Shown here: positions 5,964 through 9,198 of the stretch, piece after piece
Layout: every line of letters starts with the position of its first letter
How positions within the stretch are numbered: position 1 is the first letter of the stretch
NCBI GenBank assembly: GCA_017500745.1
Contig: JAFVYE010000030.1
Location: 1 to 9,198, forward strand
Source: Clostridia bacterium
GTDB taxonomy: Bacteria > Bacillota > Clostridia > Christensenellales > CAG-917
DNA length: 9,198 nucleotides
Direction of reading: 5' to 3'
The notes under the pieces: generated by a model
The model's database searches: none
What the model was told of the DNA's origin: nothing
What the model saw: only the letters and a program-made list of their open reading frames with translations
Position numbers and translations under genes: made by a program

Positions 5964-7900
5964 TATCTCACCGTTGCTCCCGCGGGCATTTTCTTTTCGG
6001 GAGTGACCAAAGTGAGCTCATCATCTGTGCAAGCACAAAGGAGCATGCCTTGGCTTTCAATTCCGCAGAGTTTTGCGGGCTTCAAGTTGCTGACAACAAC
6101 CACTTGCTTGCCCACTATTTCTTCGGGGGTGTAATATTTGGCAATACCGCTGACGATGGTGCGGATTTCATCCCCGACCTTCACGGAGAACTTGAGGAGC
6201 TTGTTGGCTTTTTTCACCTTTTCTGCTTCAACAATTTCGCCAACACGGAGTTGGACTTTCATAAAGTCCTCAATGCCGATCTCGCTGATTTCAACCACGT
6301 TTTCGGGCTTCTTGGTTTCCTTGGGCTTGCGAGCTTCGTACATAGCGTTGACCTTGTCTGCAATCTCTTTTGCGTCAAGACGCTTGAAAAGGATTTCGGG
6401 AGCATCGGTCACTTTTGTGCCGTTGGCAAGGAGGCCAAACTTGTCAAGCTTGTCAAATGCTCTTGCTGTGGTGTTGAACTCCTTGTACACCTTTTCTGCC
6501 GTTTCAGGCATAAAGCTTTCAAGGAGGGTTGTGCCAATGACGATTGCTTCAGACAGGTTGTAGAGGACGGTTGCAAGGCGATCCTTCTTTGTTTCGTCCT
6601 TTGCAAGTGCCCAAGGCATTGTTTCATCAATATACTTGTTGGCTCTGCGGAAGAGTGTAAAGATTTCGCCGAGAGCGTCTGCCACCTTGTAGGCGTCAAT
6701 CTTGTCTGCCACCTTCTTGTATGCGCCTGTGACCACTGCTTTGAGCTCATCATCAACGGGCTCAGCCACGCCCTTGTCCTCAAGGACGCCACCAAAATAT
6801 TTGTTGGACATTGCAATTGTTCTGCTGACAAGGTTGCCATAGACATTGGCAAGTTCGCCATTGATGGTTTCTGTGACGATATCCCAGTTGATGATGCCGT
6901 CGTTGTCGTATGGCATTTGTGAAAGAAGGAAGTATCTCACAGCATCAACGCCATAGAAGGACACAAGGTCATCTGCATAGATGACGTTGCCTGTGGATTT
7001 TGACATCTTGCCACCGTCTTGGAGGAGCCAAGGGTGTCCATAGATTTGCTTGGGAAGAGGCTCGCCCATTGCCATAAGGAAGATGGGCCAATAGATTGCG
7101 TGGAAGCGAACAATGTCCTTTCCGATGACATGAACATCGGCCGGCCAATACTTCTTGTAGTCCTCTCCGTGATTGCCGTCAGAATCATAGTTTATGCCCG
7201 TAATGTAGTTTGAAAGTGCGTCAAGCCACACATAAACTACGTGTTTGGGATCAAACTCTACTGGGATACCCCATGTGAATGATGTCCTTGACACGCACAA
7301 ATCTTGAAGGCCGGGCTTCAAAAAGTTGTTGACCATTTCATTCTTTCTTGACACGGGAACAATGAAATCGGGGTGTGTGTTGTAATATTCCATCAGCTTG
7401 TCAGCATACTTGCTCATCTTGAAGAAATATGCTTCCTCTTCAGCAACGTGAACCTCTCTGCCACAGTCAGGGCATTTGCCGTCAACAAGCTGACTTTCTG
7501 TCCAGAATGACTCACAAGGAGTGCAATACCAACCGTGGTATGAGCCTTTGTAGATATCTCCTTGATCATAGAATTTCTTGAACAGCTTTTTGATTTGAGC
7601 CTCGTGATATTCATCGGTTGTGCGCATGAATTTATCGTATGAGGTGTTCATCAAATCCCAAATATTCTTTATGCCATCTGCAACCTCGTCAACGAATTGC
7701 TTGGGTGTCTTTCCTGCTGATTGAGCCTTCAATTCAATCTTTTCGCCGTGTTCATCGGTGCCAGTTTGAAAACGAACATCGTAGCCTTGTGCTCTTTTGA
7801 ATCTTGCCAAAAGGTCTGCGAGGACCACTTCGTAAGTGTTGCCTATATGAGGCTTGCCTGATGTGTAGGCGATTGCTGTTGTGATGTAATATTTTTCCAT
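5963..7900 (-). CDS. metG: Methionine--tRNA ligase
   Basis: Cytoplasmic class I aminoacyl-tRNA synthetase that charges tRNA-Met and so serves both initiation and elongation. The 645-residue protein is the long, Firmicutes-type form. The Rossmann catalytic core carries the HIGH-type motif PHIGN (17-21) and KMSKS (298-302). A four-cysteine zinc knuckle (C126-x2-C129, C143-x2-C146) lies in the connective peptide. A helical anticodon-binding domain spans about 385-520. A lysine-rich linker (~524-533) then leads to a C-terminal OB-fold tRNA-binding domain (~542-645) with the family segments LRVGEIVEAE and SNLKPAKLCGIESQGMLL. AGAAGG lies a few bases before the ATG. The promoter at 7952-7980 leaves a leader of only about 45 nt, too short for a T-box or SAM riboswitch. 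It is first in a minus-strand transcript with tatD and the radical SAM gene. Confidence 0.97.
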   Translation of the reverse strand: MEKYYITTAIAYTSGKPHIGNTYEVVLADLLARFKRAQGYDVRFQTGTDEHGEKIELKAQSAGKTPKQFVDEVADGIKNIWDLMNTSYDKFMRTTDEYHEAQIKKLFKKFYDQGDIYKGSYHGWYCTPCESFWTESQLVDGKCPDCGREVHVAEEEAYFFKMSKYADKLMEYYNTHPDFIVPVSRKNEMVNNFLKPGLQDLCVSRTSFTWGIPVEFDPKHVVYVWLDALSNYITGINYDSDGNHGEDYKKYWPADVHVIGKDIVRFHAIYWPIFLMAMGEPLPKQIYGHPWLLQDGGKMSKSTGNVIYADDLVSFYGVDAVRYFLLSQMPYDNDGIINWDIVTETINGELANVYGNLVSRTIAMSNKYFGGVLEDKGVAEPVDDELKAVVTGAYKKVADKIDAYKVADALGEIFTLFRRANKYIDETMPWALAKDETKKDRLATVLYNLSEAIVIGTTLLESFMPETAEKVYKEFNTTARAFDKLDKFGLLANGTKVTDAPEILFKRLDAKEIADKVNAMYEARKPKETKKPENVVEISEIGIEDFMKVQLRVGEIVEAEKVKKANKLLKFSVKVGDEIRTIVSGIAKYYTPEEIVGKQVVVVSNLKPAKLCGIESQGMLLCACTDDELTLVTPEKKMPAGATVR

Positions 7901-7931
7901 AAAACCTTCTTTCCGGCAAATGAGCCGAGTT

Positions 7932-7957
7932 TATAATATTTTTCTTGAAATATTATA
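7932..7957. repeat. Perfect 10-bp AT-rich inverted repeat over the metG -10 box
   Basis: TATAATATTT (7932-7941) and AAATATTATA (7948-7957) are exact reverse complements around a 6-bp centre, TTCTTG. The right arm contains the metG -10 box, and the predicted metG start site falls in the centre. The symmetry could make an operator for a dimeric regulator. An AT-rich promoter can also produce such symmetry by chance, so a regulatory role is inference. Confidence 0.5.
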
Positions 7958-7980
7958 CCCTCTATTTTGACTTTTGTAAA
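7952..7980 (-). promoter_or_regulatory. metG: Promoter of metG-tatD-radical SAM
   Basis: On the minus strand, TTTACA (7980-7975, 5 of 6 to consensus) is followed by a 17-nt spacer and a perfect TATAAT (7957-7952). The start site should be near 7945, giving a leader of about 45 nt. The box lies in the 121-bp divergent region shared with spmA. A TTGACT on the plus strand (7967-7972) sits inside this promoter's spacer, so the two divergent promoters may overlap. Confidence 0.82.
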
Positions 7981-8021
7981 CCAAAACGCATATCAAGGGT
8001 GTTTTGTTAATAAAATATTGT

Positions 8022-8678
8022 ATGAATATAGTTTTCACTCTCCTTCTGCTATGCTCTCTCATTTGTATGCTGATGCTCAATCCATCCGAGATTTTCCCGT
8101 CAATGATAGACGGCGTCAGTGGTGCAATAAATCTTGTCATCAAACTGACAGCCATATATTCTATATGGCTTTCACTCCTGAAAATCCTTGAAAGAACCTG
8201 CCTTGACAAAAAGCTTTCAAAGCTTCTCCACCCAGTCATAAAGCGATTGTTTAAGGGAGAAAGCCCAGAGGCTTATAAGTGGATATCAATAAATCTCGCA
8301 TCAAATATGCTTGGTATGGGTGGCGCAAGCACCCCTGCTGGTATAAAGGCTATGGAAAAAATGCAAAGGGGGGACAGGGCAACAGCCAATATGGAGCTTC
8401 TTGTAGTCATCAATGCAACCTCAATCCAGCTTATCCCAGCAACAGTAATTGCACTTCGTGCTTCCTGGAATAGCGCCAGTCCATCATCAATCATACTGCC
8501 CACCTTAATATCCTCAACCATAGCAACGGTGTGTGGCGTCATATTGACAAAGGTGCTTTCAAAAGGAAATGAAAACACCCCCATGCTCCTTGGCAACACA
8601 TCAAAATTCAACAAATCTGCGATGAAAAAGACAAGGTCAAAATCTATACAAAAGAAAGCCAAACGGGTGAAAGAATGA
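8022..8678 (+). CDS. spmA: Spore maturation protein A homologue (nucleoside-recognition/gate-domain membrane protein)
   Basis: SpmA and SpmB are membrane proteins needed in Bacillus and Clostridium for spore-core dehydration and heat resistance; how they act is unclear. The 218-residue protein begins with a hydrophobic segment (1-20), has further membrane-type segments (about 35-55, 125-147, 157-180) and carries the family signature as NLASNMLGMGGASTPAGIKAM (91-111); relatives have GN where this one has GG. Bacillus SpmA is about 196 residues. This one adds a strongly basic tail (about 195-218, many K/R). The start is uncertain: ATG at 8022 has no Shine-Dalgarno, while TTG at 8004 has AAGG too close upstream. 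ATG was chosen because the family starts directly with a hydrophobic stretch. A tentative promoter is TTGACT (7967-7972), an 18-nt spacer, TATCAA. A sporulation-sigma promoter was looked for but not convincingly found. The gene overlaps spmB by 4 nt. Confidence 0.88.
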   Translation: MNIVFTLLLLCSLICMLMLNPSEIFPSMIDGVSGAINLVIKLTAIYSIWLSLLKILERTCLDKKLSKLLHPVIKRLFKGESPEAYKWISINLASNMLGMGGASTPAGIKAMEKMQRGDRATANMELLVVINATSIQLIPATVIALRASWNSASPSSIILPTLISSTIATVCGVILTKVLSKGNENTPMLLGNTSKFNKSAMKKTRSKSIQKKAKRVKE

Positions 8679-9181
8679 GTGTATATCTCATTCCTGGAAT
8701 TATTCTAATAATGACCGTATTCGCAGTCTACAAGCGAGTGAAGGTATACGACTGCTTCCTTGACGGAACAAAGGAAGCGCTGTCCCTTGTCAAAACAATT
8801 TTCCCATACATAGCCACCATATATATTGTCATTGTTTTGTTCAAAGCAAGTGGCCTCTCATCCCACCTTGGCAATATACTTGCAGTGCCTCTTGGATATC
8901 TTGGCATACCCAAAGAAATCGCCGAGCTTATACTCCTGGTGCCTATCAGTGGCAACGGCACAATCGCACTCCTTGAAGACATTATCGCCACCTACGGAGT
9001 GGACAGCTATGTGGCAAAATGCGCCTCTGTTGTTGCAGGTGGCAGTGAAACGATTTTCTATATATCAGCAGTTTATCTGTCAAATTGTGTAGCTAAACGC
9101 TTAAATCGTGCAATTCCCATTTCTTTGTTCTGCACACTCATAAGTGTCGTGATTGCCTGTGCGCTGTGCAGAATTATGTAA
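8675..9181 (+). CDS. spmB: Spore maturation protein B homologue
   Basis: Partner of SpmA in spore-core dehydration (known for Bacillus and Clostridium). The 168-residue length is close to the family's ~175. The protein is largely hydrophobic, with membrane-type segments near residues 3-19, 42-57, 82-100 and 147-165. Family signatures are the RVKVYDCFLDGTKEAL segment (21-36), PISGNGTIALLEDI (90-103), YGVDSYVAKCAS (107-118) and GGSETIFYISAVY (122-134), the conserved GSxET-FY-AVY core. The start codon lies in an ATGA overlap with the spmA stop, with GGGTG about 6 nt upstream, so the two are translated together. The presence of the pair implies the host belongs to an endospore-forming lineage, although such genes can persist in non-sporulating relatives. 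Confidence 0.93.
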   Translation: MSVYLIPGIILIMTVFAVYKRVKVYDCFLDGTKEALSLVKTIFPYIATIYIVIVLFKASGLSSHLGNILAVPLGYLGIPKEIAELILLVPISGNGTIALLEDIIATYGVDSYVAKCASVVAGGSETIFYISAVYLSNCVAKRLNRAIPISLFCTLISVVIACALCRIM

Positions 9182-9198
9182 AAAGCAGGCCTACGTAG
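9181..9198 (+). terminator. Possible left arm of a terminator hairpin, cut by the window edge
   Basis: Directly after the spmB stop the sequence is A-rich, then AGCAGGCC, ending in the self-complementary CTACGTAG (9191-9198). An A-run followed by a GC-rich arm and a symmetric centre is what the first half of a bidirectional rho-independent terminator looks like. The right arm and T-run would lie outside the window, so this is only a suggestion. Confidence 0.3.

Noticed and set aside
6050..6922. A 290-codon open frame on the plus strand opposite metG.
   Set aside because: It lies wholly within the anticodon-binding and tRNA-binding parts of metG, which are intact. The translation is Cys/His/Val-rich in the manner of antisense shadows.
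7901..7945. Possible T-box or SAM riboswitch in front of metG.
   Set aside because: The predicted leader is only about 45 nt, with no specifier, T-box sequence or terminator/antiterminator pair.
7931..8239. A 102-codon minus-strand open frame spanning the metG/spmA intergenic region.
   Set aside because: It is antisense to the start of spmA and runs over the metG promoter, with no ribosome binding site or recognisable domain.
1..9198. CRISPR arrays, insertion sequences, phage genes, toxin-antitoxin pairs and tRNA genes.
   Set aside because: I looked for them on both strands and found no repeat array, transposase, terminal inverted repeats or cloverleaf. All long frames are explained by core genes or the one unknown gene.

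Overview
The window looks like chromosomal DNA of an uncultured-type member of the Bacillota, probably Clostridia. Three things suggest this. A spmA-spmB pair (spore maturation) occurs in endospore-forming lineages. The metG-tatD-(x)-ksgA neighbourhood is the Firmicutes arrangement. Promoters fit a SigA-like consensus, and most of the terminators are strong and rho-independent. The lineage is inferred from gene content only; no rRNA gene is present. I see no insertion sequence, phage gene, CRISPR array, tRNA or rRNA gene.

Layout. (1) 1-~600, minus strand: the start of the S10 ribosomal-protein operon, with rpsJ (S10) followed by the first 34 codons of rplC (L3). Its own strong promoter lies at 561-589, followed by a roughly 95-nt leader that can fold. 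(2) 665-1758, minus: a 321-residue protein of unknown function with two folded domains joined by a charged linker, ending in a clear terminator. A two-copy direct repeat lies upstream. (3) 1971-2783, plus: a Cof/HAD-IIB phosphatase. A bidirectional terminator separates it from the convergent gene behind it. (4) 2839-7900, minus: metG, tatD, a short TatD-associated radical SAM protein, then a terminator, then ksgA and a HAD-IA hydrolase. (5) 8022-9181, plus: spmA-spmB, overlapping by 4 nt, divergent from metG.

How they fit together. The minus-strand block is mainly translation and RNA quality: S10, L3, methionyl-tRNA synthetase and the 16S rRNA dimethyltransferase KsgA, with the TatD metal-dependent nuclease. 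metG/tatD and ksgA/HAD are each joined by a 1-nt TAATG overlap, which suggests translational coupling. In Bacillus the slot between tatD and ksgA holds rnmV (RNase M5). Here a radical SAM protein of unknown substrate occupies it, and this tatD/radical-SAM pair is the most plausible under-described functional unit in the window. The metG and spmA promoter regions share a 121-bp divergent intergenic region that contains a perfect 10-bp inverted repeat over the metG -10 box.

Most of the window is ordinary core genome. The points worth a second look are the radical SAM gene, the unknown two-domain protein with its upstream repeat, the S10 leader, and the metG/spmA intergenic palindrome.
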